Origin: Bacteroidota bacterium
GTDB taxonomy: Bacteria > Bacteroidota > Bacteroidia > UKL13-3
Reading direction: 5' to 3'
Length of the DNA stretch: 64,000 nucleotides
Assembly: GCA_027484685.1 (NCBI GenBank)
Contig: JAIXSO010000011.1
Location: 1 to 64,000, forward strand
The first letter of the stretch is position 1. Every line of letters begins with the position of its first letter. Made by a program: the position numbers and the translations under genes. Under the pieces are notes generated by a model that was not told where the DNA came from, ran no database searches, and saw only the letters and a list, made by a program, of their open reading frames with translations. Of this stretch, positions 44,688 to 54,889 are shown piece by piece.

Positions 44688-46730
44688 TTGATCAAGCGAG
44701 AGAAAATTCTACCTAAATGCGCTATTGCGTTAGCTTTTGTTTTAGTTAATCTAATATTAGCTAACTCAGTTTATGCCATTAATGATGATGATGATATTGA
44801 GTTATCAAAATTGTTAGGTCAAGTTGAGTATTATGAATCAATTGGAAATAGAGATAAAGCCAATGAAATAAATACTAAATTAATCGAATTGGCTAAGGAA
44901 AAAAACAATCTTGATTATCAAATTACCGCTTTGAATAAAAAAGCACATTATTACGTTGATAATAATAAATTTTTAACTGGATTTGATGCCATTGAACAAT
45001 CAATTGCGTTGGCGCATAAATTAAAAGTAGATTCCATTTTAGAATATTTATACATTTATAAAAGTAAGGTTTTGCTTAAAATTGATAATGTTGATGGTGC
45101 AATAAATTATTTAATAAAAGCTAAAAAAATTATTGATAAACAAAATGATGACAATGCATTGGCATTTTACTATAATTCATTAGGTAATTTATATTATAAT
45201 CAAAAAGAATATGATAAAGCTATTACTACTTATATAGCAGCTGGAAAAAGTTATTACAGTATAAATAATAATTATTATTACAGAGGTTCAATTGATAATA
45301 TAGGAATATGTTATCGAAATTTAGGCAATTACGATTCTGCACAATTTTATTTTAAAGAAGCAATTTCAATTGCTCAAAAATACCAATCAAAAAATGGAGA
45401 AGTAAACTCATTACTAAATTTATCGAAAAACTACTTTTATAAAAAACAGTTTAAAGAAGCCATTGAAATAGGTAATAGTGTTAATAGTGAAATTCTAAAA
45501 AATAATTTATCAAATACTTTTTTATTTGAAAATATTATAGGCTTAGCTAATATTTATTTAGCTAAAAATGATTTGCCAAAATTTGATTCAACTTTAGCAG
45601 AACTTAAAAGGGTAATGAATTCAATTCCTACTTCTTTAAATGAAAGATTATTATATTTTGAATTGTTAAAAAACAAATATAAAAATAGCACTAAAAGAGA
45701 GGAATATATAAAAGCTTTTGAAAACTATAATTTAATTAAAGATTCGATTGATAATTTTAAGCTATTAAAATTAGAAAACGGTATAAATGACAAATTTGAA
45801 ATAGCAAATAAAATTGAGAATTACAGCGAGTTATTACAAGATTTAAAGGTAAAAGAAATGGAAAATAAATGGATAATCATGTTCAGTTTAGTATTTTTTA
45901 TTGTTCTAATTATTTTGGTTTATTTATTTTATAAAGCCAAAACGAATATTAAACAATTAAAGAAACTACAAGAGGAAATAAACAAGCAAAATAAAGAGTT
46001 ATCAATATTTAACAAACAGAAAGACTATATATTAGCTACTGTGGCGCACGATTTACGCGGACCAGTTGGTAACATAAAAACCATTACTGGTGTAATCAGT
46101 ATGGATGAGGAGCTAAATGAAGAAAATCAAAACTTGGTAAAACTAATTAACCAAAGTGCTGATTTATCGCTAAACATTATAAATGATTTGGCCGATGCCA
46201 TTAACGTAGATAGAAAAACCGAACTTTTAAAACAAGATAAAATTGTGTTATCAGAGGTAATTGGAACAGCAATTACCATGCAAAAAGACTCGCTTGAAAA
46301 GAAAAAAATTAAAGTAAAAACTGAATACTTTGATGCCTTAGAAATAAAAGGAGATAAGAGTTTAATTATTAGGGTTTTGTACAATATTATATCAAATGCT
46401 GTAAAATTCAGTAATTTAAATTCAGAAATAACTGTTGAAACATCGCTTTACGATGAAAACAATGTTTTAGTTAAAGTGATGGACCAAGGAATTGGTATTG
46501 ATGCTGATAAATTATTTACTATTTTTGAACCTTTTACAAGTGAATCAAGAAGAGGTACTGCGGGCGAAAAGTCAATAGGTTTAGGGCTTTCTATTTGTAA
46601 AAAAATTGTAGAACTGCATCATGGTAAAATTTGGGTGGAAAGTAAACCAAATGATGGTTCTGAATTTTTTATCATTTTACCAGTAAACTATTTAAATAAA
46701 ATTCTTAAAAACATTCCATTCGATTTATAA
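44688..46730 (+). CDS. TPR-containing transmembrane histidine kinase
   Basis: The product is 680 residues from a TTG at 44688, which gives a signal peptide (IALAFVLVNLILANSVYA). Residues about 35-370 are periplasmic TPR repeats (AIEQSIALAHKL, YNSLGNLYYNQKEYDKAI, NIGICYRNLGNYDSA). A membrane helix at about 395-415 is followed by a coiled coil, the phospho-acceptor His454 (VAHDLRGPV) and an ATPase domain with NIISNAVKF, DQGIGID and GLGLSICKKI. This is a standard Bacteroidota architecture. No response regulator is adjacent. It lies 21 bases after mlaF. Confidence 0.92.
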   Translation: MIKREKILPKCAIALAFVLVNLILANSVYAINDDDDIELSKLLGQVEYYESIGNRDKANEINTKLIELAKEKNNLDYQITALNKKAHYYVDNNKFLTGFDAIEQSIALAHKLKVDSILEYLYIYKSKVLLKIDNVDGAINYLIKAKKIIDKQNDDNALAFYYNSLGNLYYNQKEYDKAITTYIAAGKSYYSINNNYYYRGSIDNIGICYRNLGNYDSAQFYFKEAISIAQKYQSKNGEVNSLLNLSKNYFYKKQFKEAIEIGNSVNSEILKNNLSNTFLFENIIGLANIYLAKNDLPKFDSTLAELKRVMNSIPTSLNERLLYFELLKNKYKNSTKREEYIKAFENYNLIKDSIDNFKLLKLENGINDKFEIANKIENYSELLQDLKVKEMENKWIIMFSLVFFIVLIILVYLFYKAKTNIKQLKKLQEEINKQNKELSIFNKQKDYILATVAHDLRGPVGNIKTITGVISMDEELNEENQNLVKLINQSADLSLNIINDLADAINVDRKTELLKQDKIVLSEVIGTAITMQKDSLEKKKIKVKTEYFDALEIKGDKSLIIRVLYNIISNAVKFSNLNSEITVETSLYDENNVLVKVMDQGIGIDADKLFTIFEPFTSESRRGTAGEKSIGLGLSICKKIVELHHGKIWVESKPNDGSEFFIILPVNYLNKILKNIPFDL

Positions 46731-46783
46731 GAATAGTTATTTATTTGTTGAAATAAATTTCAAATTTCATATTCAATTATTTT

Positions 46784-46791
46784 TAGTTTTG
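46784..46791 (+). promoter_or_regulatory. TAnnTTTG box immediately before the aminotransferase start
   Basis: TAGTTTTG ends 4 bases before the ATG at 46796. If it is a -7 box, the transcript would be leaderless or nearly so. I do not see a clear -33 TTG at the proper distance, so this may be chance. Confidence 0.25.
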
Positions 46792-46795
46792 ATAC

Positions 46796-48055
46796 ATGCA
46801 AAATGTATCGAATAAAGCCGCTAATTTAATAGGTTCTGAAATTATTAAATTGGGTAATGAAATTAACCAAAAAATAAAAGAAGGACAGCAAATTTATAAC
46901 CTTACTATTGGTGATTTTAACCCAAAGGTTTTTAATATTCCAAGTGTTTTAAAAGAATATATTATTGCTGCTTATCTAAACGATGAGACCAACTACCCTC
47001 CTGCTGATGGAATTTTTGAACTAAAAAAAGCCATTCAACGATTTATTTCAAAATTTGAACACATAGATTTTACTGACGATGAAATAATGGTAGCAGGAGG
47101 CGGACGCCCATTAATTTATGCCATTTATCAAACCATTATAGATAAAAATGATAAAGTGGTTTACCCTGTTCCTAGCTGGAACAATAACCATTATTGCCAT
47201 TTAACCGAAGCACAAAAAGTAGAAATTGAAACCAAAGCAGAAAATGGTTTTATGCCCACTCCTGAAGAAATTGCACCACATTTAAATGATGCTGTTTTAT
47301 TGGCATTATGCTCACCTTTAAACCCTACAGGAACAACTTTTAAGGAAGATCAATTAGCTCAAATTTGTGATTTAGTATTAGCTGAAAATAAAAAACGCGA
47401 AGGCATCAAAAAACCTTTATACGTGCTTTACGACCAAATTTATTGGATGCTTAGAACCAATGGAATTGAGCATTATAACCCCATTACACTAAGACCAGAA
47501 ATGAAAAAATATACCATTTTTGTGGATGGTATTAGTAAAAGTTTAGCAGCTACTGGCGTTAGGGTTGGCTGGAGTTTAGGACCGGCAGAAGTTATTGGTA
47601 AAATGAAGTCCATTTTAGGGCATGTAGGAGCTTGGGCACCAAAAGCCGAACAAGTAGCTACTGCTCAATTTTTAACTAATGAAAACGCATTGCAATTGTT
47701 TTTAGCCGAGTTAAAACAAAAAATTGATTTACGTTTCAATGGGCTATTTAACGGCTTTAACACTCTAAAAGAAAAAGGATATCCAGTTCAAATTATAGCT
47801 CCTGAAGGTGCCATTTATTTGACAGCTCAATTTGCCTTAATGGGAAAAATATTGCCTAACGGAAATGTGATTGAAACTACCGAGGATATTACATCATTCT
47901 TATTAAATAATGCGCAACTAGCTGTGGTTCCATTTACTGCATTTGGCTGCCCTAGTGGAACTGATTGGTACCGTATTTCTGTTGGAACTTTAAAAGAAAA
48001 CGATATACCTGAATTATTAACTAAACTTGAAAGTGCTTTGAAACTTTTAAAATAG
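46796..48055 (+). CDS. class I/II PLP-dependent aminotransferase
   Basis: The product is 419 residues. The PLP Lys is Lys248 (DGISKSLAATGVRVGW). SPLNPTGT with Asn176 and YDQIYW with Asp213 are the aspartate-aminotransferase-fold residues. The family includes aspartate and aromatic aminotransferases, and the substrate is not fixed by motif alone. It converges with the PagL-like gene with 3 bases between their stops. Confidence 0.9.
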   Translation: MQNVSNKAANLIGSEIIKLGNEINQKIKEGQQIYNLTIGDFNPKVFNIPSVLKEYIIAAYLNDETNYPPADGIFELKKAIQRFISKFEHIDFTDDEIMVAGGGRPLIYAIYQTIIDKNDKVVYPVPSWNNNHYCHLTEAQKVEIETKAENGFMPTPEEIAPHLNDAVLLALCSPLNPTGTTFKEDQLAQICDLVLAENKKREGIKKPLYVLYDQIYWMLRTNGIEHYNPITLRPEMKKYTIFVDGISKSLAATGVRVGWSLGPAEVIGKMKSILGHVGAWAPKAEQVATAQFLTNENALQLFLAELKQKIDLRFNGLFNGFNTLKEKGYPVQIIAPEGAIYLTAQFALMGKILPNGNVIETTEDITSFLLNNAQLAVVPFTAFGCPSGTDWYRISVGTLKENDIPELLTKLESALKLLK

Positions 48056-48058
48056 AAA

Positions 48059-49192
48059 TTATTTACTTTTTCTTTTAAATTGATAACCTATGGCAAACTC
48101 CATAAAATCGGACTCTAACGATTTATATTTATTTACACTGCCTTTAAAATAACAGCCAAAATAAAAGTTTTGGTATGTTTTATAAGTTAAGCCAAAGCGT
48201 AAATATAAATTCTGTTTTACTACACTTAAATCGTAAATATAATGGTAAAACTCAAGTGGAAGTGCAAATTTACCTATTGACAATTCGTTGCAAAAACCCA
48301 AAGCAGCAAGCCACTTATCACTTTCTTTAACTTGACTTGCAAGTAATTTTGGATTACCGATTAATGCATGAGTGGCATCATAAAATAAATCGAGCCCCAC
48401 TCCTAGCGAATATATTTTATTTAATGGTTTTAAATAAGCTTGGTGTAAAGTAAAAACAGGAAACTGTTTTCTAGAAGCAAAAGTACCTTGCTCGCGGTAA
48501 GCACCAGCCATATAAATGGTATAGAATGGTTTGGTATTTTGCGTTTTTATATCATAAGGAATTCTTTTGGAGTAAGGTAATTCATGTAAAAAATAATTAA
48601 AACCACCTTTTAAATAATAAATATTAAAGCCTCCATTTGGCATCATAAAACTTCCATTTGACACGTGGAAATAACCAGCCTCGGCATTAAATTCCAAGTT
48701 TTTGTATACCTGTTGATTGAATACAACTCCTACCTCTATTGCAAAATTTAAAGGCATACTTATAGCTCTATTATCAAAATTGGTTAAGCGCTTAAAAGCT
48801 TTTGAAGCATAAGCACCTCCAAGTGCTATTTTTCCACTAATTTCTGAATTTTTAAAAGTAAATAATCTTAATTGAATAGATGGCAAAACCGCAAAAGTAA
48901 ATCCAAATGTATCAGGATTATTTAAAAAAACAGTTTGAAAATTTAGTCCAACTCGAGGCATTCCAAGTGTTTGATGCCAAAACTTTTGACCATTAACTTG
49001 TTTATGAATTCCAATTTCGAACCCTCTTACAAATCCATCTAAACTTTCATTAGTAACACTAATTCTATTTGGAGCAAAACTATAACCACCTATTAAACTC
49101 GAATTGATTGATGTATTTTTAAAATTTATTTGTGATTTGGAAATAAAAATTGTACCTAAAAATAATAAACTAAATGCAAATATTTTCTTCAT
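48059..49192 (-). CDS. PagL-like outer-membrane beta-barrel (acyloxyacyl hydrolase family)
   Basis: The product is 377 residues from the ATG at 49192, which gives a signal peptide (IFAFSLLFLGTIFISKSQ); a longer frame to 49312 has no signal-like start. GYFHVSNGSFMMPNGGFN carries the HxSN triad element of lipid A 3-O-deacylases. The rest has alternating beta-strand character. It may remodel lipid A in the outer membrane. The Bacteroidota members are diverse and not all are proven deacylases. Confidence 0.8.
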   Translation of the reverse strand: MKKIFAFSLLFLGTIFISKSQINFKNTSINSSLIGGYSFAPNRISVTNESLDGFVRGFEIGIHKQVNGQKFWHQTLGMPRVGLNFQTVFLNNPDTFGFTFAVLPSIQLRLFTFKNSEISGKIALGGAYASKAFKRLTNFDNRAISMPLNFAIEVGVVFNQQVYKNLEFNAEAGYFHVSNGSFMMPNGGFNIYYLKGGFNYFLHELPYSKRIPYDIKTQNTKPFYTIYMAGAYREQGTFASRKQFPVFTLHQAYLKPLNKIYSLGVGLDLFYDATHALIGNPKLLASQVKESDKWLAALGFCNELSIGKFALPLEFYHYIYDLSVVKQNLYLRFGLTYKTYQNFYFGCYFKGSVNKYKSLESDFMEFAIGYQFKRKSK

Positions 49193-49480
49193 CAATCTTT
49201 TAAAAACGGTGCAATATAATTTCAATTTACCAAAAATAATGAATATTTTTAGCACATAAAAAGTCTGCCTTTTAAATCTATTAAAACAAAATAAGATGTA
49301 GCCAAATTTCAACCTATTTAATCTGCCATTTAATTTATTTAAGCAGCTAACAAATCACTATAAGCTGAATAGCTTAGGTTACAAAATTAACAATACTGAT
49401 AATCTTAAGTTTATAAATTAAATTATTAAGTAACAAAAGTTTAATTCGCAATAAAACATTTTATATCCTATGTTCGCCCT

Positions 49481-49738
49481 ATGAACATAATCGATGAAAT
49501 TATAGCTAGCTATAGATATATTTTGGCTGCTATTCTTCTATTTTTATTTATTCAATATGTAAGAGTTTTTATTGCTAAATTTACTACAGCCAATAAATGC
49601 CCACATTGTCAAGCAACTGATTCTGAAAGAATACCAAGAAGTATTTTTACAAAAGTGCTACTATTTCACAAAACTGTAAAAAAATTCAAGTGCTTAAAAT
49701 GCTGGAAAACTTACTATGTTGTTTCAAGCAAAGCATGA
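49481..49738 (+). CDS. small membrane-anchored zinc-ribbon protein
   Basis: The product is 85 residues. A hydrophobic helix at about 12-32 precedes CPHCQATDSERIPRS and KFKCLKCWKTYYV, two CxxC pairs that should bind zinc. The function is unknown. It converges with ftsK with 10 bases between the two stops. 49193-49480 is otherwise gene-free. Confidence 0.75.
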   Translation: MNIIDEIIASYRYILAAILLFLFIQYVRVFIAKFTTANKCPHCQATDSERIPRSIFTKVLLFHKTVKKFKCLKCWKTYYVVSSKA

Positions 49739-49748
49739 TAAAATAACG

Positions 49749-52304
49749 CTACAGGTGTTTCAATCTTTCCTCTAATTCAACTATATCTACAATTAAAACC
49801 TCTCTGGCTTTACTGCCTTTAAACGGCCCCACAATTCCAGCTTTTTCTAATTGATCAATTAATCTTCCCGCACGGTTATAGCCTAAGTTAAGTTTACGTT
49901 GTAATAATGAAGTTGAACCTTGTTGACTTGATACAATTAAGTGAGCTGCTTCATTAAACAGTTCATCTTTATCTTTACTATCAAACATTTCACCACCACC
50001 AAAATCTTCACCTTCTACGCTATATAATGGCAATAAATAAGGTTCATTTCCATTTTGGCTACCAATAAAACCAGCAATTCTTTCTACCTCTGGTGTATCA
50101 ACAAATGCACATTGAATACGCACTAAATCGTTTCCATTACTAAATAACATATCACCTTTACCAATTAATTGATCTGCCCCATTGGCATCTAAAATAGTTC
50201 TAGAATCAATTTTTTGAGAAACCCTAAATGCTAACCTTGCAGGGAAATTGGCTTTAATGGTACCTGTTATAATATTTACCGATGGGCGTTGAGTAGCAAG
50301 AATTAAATGAATACCGATAGCTCGTGCTAATTGAGCTAAACGAGCAATTGGTAACTCTACTTCTTTACCTGCCGTCATCATTAAATCAGCTAACTCATCA
50401 ATAACTACCACGATATAAGGTAAAAAACGATGCACCAACTTATCAGTTGGAACCAAACGTCTGCTTAAAAACTTAGCATTGTATTCTTTTAAGTTTCTTA
50501 CTTGCGCATCTTTTAATAAATCGTAACGCTCGTCCATTTCCTTACATAATGAATTTAGCGTATTTACCACCAATTTAGTATCAGTAATAATAGCATCTGC
50601 ATCACCAGGAATTTTAGCTAAGAAATGGCGTTCTATGGTTTTGTAAATATTTAACTCCACCTTTTTAGGATCTACCAATACAAACTTAATTTGAGATGGA
50701 TGTTTTTTATACAATAACGAAACCAAAATGGCATTTAAACCAACCGACTTACCCTGACCCGTAGCACCTGCCATTAATAAATGCGGCATTTTAGCTAAAT
50801 CGGCTACAAACACTTCGTTAGAAATGGTTTTTCCAAAAGCTATTGGTAAATCCATATCAGAATTTATAAACTTAGCCGATGAAATTAAACTGCGCATAGG
50901 CACCATAGCAGGATTAGAATTTGGCACCTCTATACCAATAGTTCCTTTACCTGGAATTGGTGCAATAATCCTAATACCCAAAGCAGCTAAACTCAAGGCA
51001 ATATCGTCTTCTAAATTTTTAATTTTAGCAATTCTAACTCCATCTTGAGGAATAATTTCGTATAAAGTAACGGTTGGCCCAACAGTAGCCGATATTTTTT
51101 TAATTCCAATACTGTAATTTTTAAGTGTTTCCTCAATCATTCGAGTCTTTTCACTTAACTCATTGGTATCCATTTTCGATTTATTTTCGCCATAATCGGT
51201 TAATAAATCAATGGTTGGAAACTTGTATCCACTGTATTCTAAAGTTGGATCATAAGCTTCATCTATACCAAAATGTTTTTTATGAGCAGGCAAAACTTCC
51301 TCCTCTTCTTCCGGTAAATCTTTTACTTCTAAAATTAATCCACTATCGGTTTTTAAAGGTTGTTCAGTAATAGGCTCTGCTTGTTTTGCTATAACTGGAG
51401 GTTCAACAAATGTTGGGATTTCGGGAGCTTGTTCATCTGTTGGAAATTCTTCAATAACAGTATTTTTCAAATTCTCAATTGGACGTTCAACTAATATAAA
51501 ATCTTCTTCATTTAAAGGCGGTAAATCCAAATCATCGGCCATGGTGATGGCTCCATCTGCTATATTGGTCTTAACTATTTCTTCCTCATTTTCTGATTGA
51601 TTTGTGGCCAAACCATTTTCGAAAATATGCTCTGATTTTAGCCTAACTCCAGGGTGGTAAAACTCTATATTGAAAATTGCTACTGCAAAAACTAAAATAT
51701 AAGCCATTAAGAATAAAGTTGTTCCAATATTTCCTATTAAATTCTGTAAATAAATTATTCCAAAATGGCCAAATACACCACCTAAAATTTGATATGATTG
51801 ATTAAAAATAAAACCTAATACCAACGAAAGCCAAATAACAGCAAAAAATGAATACCTTAACGTTTTAAAAATAGGGATTGGCTGAAGTTTAGTAAGCAAA
51901 TAAATTCCAATGGCAATAAATATTAAGCAAAAAGCAAATGAAGCAATTCCAAAACCTTTGTAAAAAAACACAAATCCAAGCCATGCACCAAAAATACCCA
52001 AAGCATTTTGTGCTGATTGTTCATCGGCTAATTGAAAAAAACCAAAAGTCATACTTTTAATCAAACTTTGGTCAGCTTGCCAAGTTAATAAAAACGAAAA
52101 ACCTGCAATTAGCAAAAACAGCGAAAATAAAATCATGGTTATACCCAACGATTTTAAAAAACGTTCATCGTTTAAAAACGAAAATAACTTTAAACTCCCT
52201 TTACCATTGGGCTTTTTAGTTGGTTTTTCTTTTTGCTCATCAGGCTCAGTAAAATCGTTTACATCACCAAATAATATCTTATTTTCTTTTATTTTTTTTG
52301 CCAT
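49749..52304 (-). CDS. ftsK: DNA translocase FtsK
   Basis: The product is 851 residues. About five membrane helices lie in residues 35-215, followed by an acidic linker to about 370. The motor domain has Walker A GATGQGKSVGLN near 510 and Walker B VVVIDELADL. The C-terminal gamma winged helix (LLQRKLNLGYNRAGRLIDQLE) should recognise KOPS-like sites. It pumps chromosome ends at the septum and activates XerCD. The gene stands alone on the minus strand. Confidence 0.96.
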   Translation of the reverse strand: MAKKIKENKILFGDVNDFTEPDEQKEKPTKKPNGKGSLKLFSFLNDERFLKSLGITMILFSLFLLIAGFSFLLTWQADQSLIKSMTFGFFQLADEQSAQNALGIFGAWLGFVFFYKGFGIASFAFCLIFIAIGIYLLTKLQPIPIFKTLRYSFFAVIWLSLVLGFIFNQSYQILGGVFGHFGIIYLQNLIGNIGTTLFLMAYILVFAVAIFNIEFYHPGVRLKSEHIFENGLATNQSENEEEIVKTNIADGAITMADDLDLPPLNEEDFILVERPIENLKNTVIEEFPTDEQAPEIPTFVEPPVIAKQAEPITEQPLKTDSGLILEVKDLPEEEEEVLPAHKKHFGIDEAYDPTLEYSGYKFPTIDLLTDYGENKSKMDTNELSEKTRMIEETLKNYSIGIKKISATVGPTVTLYEIIPQDGVRIAKIKNLEDDIALSLAALGIRIIAPIPGKGTIGIEVPNSNPAMVPMRSLISSAKFINSDMDLPIAFGKTISNEVFVADLAKMPHLLMAGATGQGKSVGLNAILVSLLYKKHPSQIKFVLVDPKKVELNIYKTIERHFLAKIPGDADAIITDTKLVVNTLNSLCKEMDERYDLLKDAQVRNLKEYNAKFLSRRLVPTDKLVHRFLPYIVVVIDELADLMMTAGKEVELPIARLAQLARAIGIHLILATQRPSVNIITGTIKANFPARLAFRVSQKIDSRTILDANGADQLIGKGDMLFSNGNDLVRIQCAFVDTPEVERIAGFIGSQNGNEPYLLPLYSVEGEDFGGGEMFDSKDKDELFNEAAHLIVSSQQGSTSLLQRKLNLGYNRAGRLIDQLEKAGIVGPFKGSKAREVLIVDIVELEERLKHL

Positions 52305-52447
52305 TTTAACTTAACGAAAATAAGATTATACACTTTAATATTTAAAGGTTTTTTCTAAACAAAAGCTATTTGTTTGTATAATAATTGTATCAATTTTTTT
52401 ATCTGTTTATTACTCAAAGTATTTCTTTTTTTTAAAATGTATATAAC

Positions 52448-52482
52448 AAAAAAGGCCACTTTGTAAAAAGCAGCCTTTTATA
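52448..52482 (-). terminator. terminator of the acyl-ACP desaturase gene
   Basis: AAAAGGC and GCCTTTT arms, with an inner CTTT/AAAG pair, lie just beyond the stop at 52503 on the minus strand. A/T runs on both sides make it potentially bidirectional. Confidence 0.6.
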
Positions 52483-52502
52483 AAAATTTGATAATAAATG
52501 TA

Positions 52503-53483
52503 TTAAGCCAATATCCAATTGAATTTATATTCAGTATCAGGTATTTTAATTCTATCAGCTATTTTAGCCATTCTATCAGGGAGAGCCATTACAAAATCGC
52601 GGGCTTTTTCGCCATTTTCTTTCAATCCTGATAAACCTTCAATTTTCCATTCATCTATTAATGAGCGCATAATGTCAATATAATCATGCGATGTATAAAC
52701 ACCCAAACGTTGAGCAGCATCACTAAAGTTAGAGAAAATGCCAACTTGCTCGCCTAACTGACGCAAACATTGCGAAGGCATTAATATTTTTTTACGCATC
52801 ATGGCTTCAAAAGCCATCATCATTTCGTTGGTATCTATTTCAAATATTTTACTAACAAAGGTCTTATATGCTTTTGCATGTCTAGCTTCATCGGCTGCTA
52901 CTAAACCACATAATTTTGATAAAATATTATTTCCTTCTTGCTTAGCCATACTAGCTACCCTGCGATGCGAAATATTAGTTGCCAATTCTTGAAAACTGGT
53001 ATAAACAAAGTTTTTGTAAGGGTCGTTTGCAGCACCATTGTCAAAACCATCTGCTATTAAATATTGAGTAGAAGCCTCAAATTGACGCATATCGATTCTA
53101 CCACATAAGTATAAATAACGATTCAATGCATCGCCATGACGATTTTCTTCAGCACTCCAGCTGCGCAACCATTTCATCCAACCATTATTTTCATATTGGT
53201 CAATTCCTTGTATGCCTGCTAACCATGTTTCGTAAGTTGGCAAAGCTTCTTCTGTAATGGTATCAGCTACCAAAACAGCTAAAAAATCGTATGACAAATT
53301 TTGAGCTTGATCTTGAATGGTTTTCAAGTCGGCTACAAAAGTTTTATCTGATGTTAATGGAAGTAATTCAGATGCTTGCCAATTGGTTTCGATAGGTTTT
53401 AAATATTCATTATTTATTTCCTCTACGTTTTTACCAATATGAAGCATTACTTCAGACCTACTTGCACTTAGTTGTTGTATCAT
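52503..53483 (-). CDS. acyl-ACP desaturase (stearoyl-ACP type)
   Basis: The product is 326 residues, soluble. The di-iron ligands are Glu78 or Glu79 (TEEALPTYE), Glu113 and His116 (EENRHG), Glu166 (SFQEL) and Glu199 and His202 (DEARH). It inserts a double bond, usually delta-9, into acyl-ACP with ferredoxin as electron donor. The length fits the soluble plant-type family found in some Bacteroidota. Confidence 0.93.
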   Translation of the reverse strand: MIQQLSASRSEVMLHIGKNVEEINNEYLKPIETNWQASELLPLTSDKTFVADLKTIQDQAQNLSYDFLAVLVADTITEEALPTYETWLAGIQGIDQYENNGWMKWLRSWSAEENRHGDALNRYLYLCGRIDMRQFEASTQYLIADGFDNGAANDPYKNFVYTSFQELATNISHRRVASMAKQEGNNILSKLCGLVAADEARHAKAYKTFVSKIFEIDTNEMMMAFEAMMRKKILMPSQCLRQLGEQVGIFSNFSDAAQRLGVYTSHDYIDIMRSLIDEWKIEGLSGLKENGEKARDFVMALPDRMAKIADRIKIPDTEYKFNWILA

Positions 53484-53682
53484 TTAAAAAATTAATAAGT
53501 ATGCAAGTTTAGCCTATTTTATTGTTTTATCAAAGCTAAGTTAATTGATAATAATTTGATGTTTTTTATTTTTTTCAAGTTTAAAAAGCTTTTTAAACAT
53601 GAATTGCAACCTATTATAAAAAAGCAATTGTTTTTACCATCTCAATTCTGATATTCGAACGCTTCTAACTTTATATAATTAA

Positions 53683-54753
53683 TTGAAAAAATTCCTTTTA
53701 ATCACAATAACAAATTTAGCGCTTATAGCGCAAGCGCAACACATGAAAGTTACTAGTTTTACTACCAATAGCCAACTTAAAACCATTATTGATTCTACAA
53801 AATGGAAAGGCAATCCTTTAGATGAAAAAGGGCTTTTTATGAATCATGAATTTCCATTTTATCCCAAATTTAGTGAGCTTTGGCAATGGCAGCGCGAAAC
53901 CAATCCGCAAAAAGAATATAAGAAAAAAGATACTTTTCAATTGGCTTTATTGCAAAACGATACGGCCTTTTTACACACTAAAAATGATGTAATAGTTTGG
54001 CTTGGACATGCTACTTTTTTTATTAGAATAAATGGTATTAGTATGATAACCGACCCAGTGTTTGGAAGCCCAGGAACATTTTTAAAACGTAAAGTGGCTA
54101 TGCCTTTTGACCCAGCTATTATTAAAGGACTTGATTATATTTTACTAAGCCATGACCATAGAGACCATTTGGATGAAAAAAGTATTCAATTAATTCATAA
54201 AAATAATCCAAACGCACCTATTTTAACCGGGCTAAAAATGGAAGAATGGCTTAATAAAATGCTTAATAAACCCAAATACCAAACAGCAGGTTGGTATCAA
54301 CAATATGATACTGACAATACGCAAATAAAAATTTATTTTATGCCTGCTCGTCATTGGAGCAGACGAGGTTTAACTGATACCAACAAACATTTGTGGGGTT
54401 CGTTTGTAATTGAAGCAAATGGCAAACGCATTTTCTTTAGTGGCGATACAGGTTATGGAAGTCATTTGAAAGAAATTGGGGAAATATTTGGCAAAATTGA
54501 TGTTTGCATAATTGGTGTGGGTGCATTTAAACCTGAATGGTTTATGGGTGCTAACCATATTTCGCCAACAGATGCCATAAAAGCTGTAAACGAAATGGGC
54601 GCTCAAATGCTTATTCCCATGCATTTTGGAACTTTCGATTTAAGCGATGAACCAATAGGCCAACCTCAACAAATACTAGAAACTGAAAACAAAAATGGTA
54701 ATTTAAAAGCTAAGTTAAATGTATTAACGGTTGGTAAAGCATTTGGATATTAA
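53683..54753 (+). CDS. exported MBL-fold hydrolase (NAPE-PLD/UlaG-like)
   Basis: The product is 356 residues from a TTG at 53683 that supplies a signal peptide (FLLITITNLALIAQAQ). Metal ligands are His157, His159, Asp161 and His162 (SHDHRDH), the His of MPARHW, the Asp of FSGDTGYG and the His of IPMHFGTF. WLGHATFFIRINGISMITDP is diagnostic of the NAPE-phospholipase-D-like branch of metallo-beta-lactamase fold enzymes. The substrate is likely a phosphodiester lipid, by family analogy only. Confidence 0.9.
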   Translation: MKKFLLITITNLALIAQAQHMKVTSFTTNSQLKTIIDSTKWKGNPLDEKGLFMNHEFPFYPKFSELWQWQRETNPQKEYKKKDTFQLALLQNDTAFLHTKNDVIVWLGHATFFIRINGISMITDPVFGSPGTFLKRKVAMPFDPAIIKGLDYILLSHDHRDHLDEKSIQLIHKNNPNAPILTGLKMEEWLNKMLNKPKYQTAGWYQQYDTDNTQIKIYFMPARHWSRRGLTDTNKHLWGSFVIEANGKRIFFSGDTGYGSHLKEIGEIFGKIDVCIIGVGAFKPEWFMGANHISPTDAIKAVNEMGAQMLIPMHFGTFDLSDEPIGQPQQILETENKNGNLKAKLNVLTVGKAFGY

Positions 54754-54889
54754 AAGCTAGTTATCAATCCTTATTGGGCAATTAGTCAGGTAAAAACTAT
54801 ACATTTTTCTATTCAGTTAACCTTAACTGTGGCTAACATTTTTTAAAACAACTCATTTTAAAATCTATTTTCGTGAAAAATATTAAATA

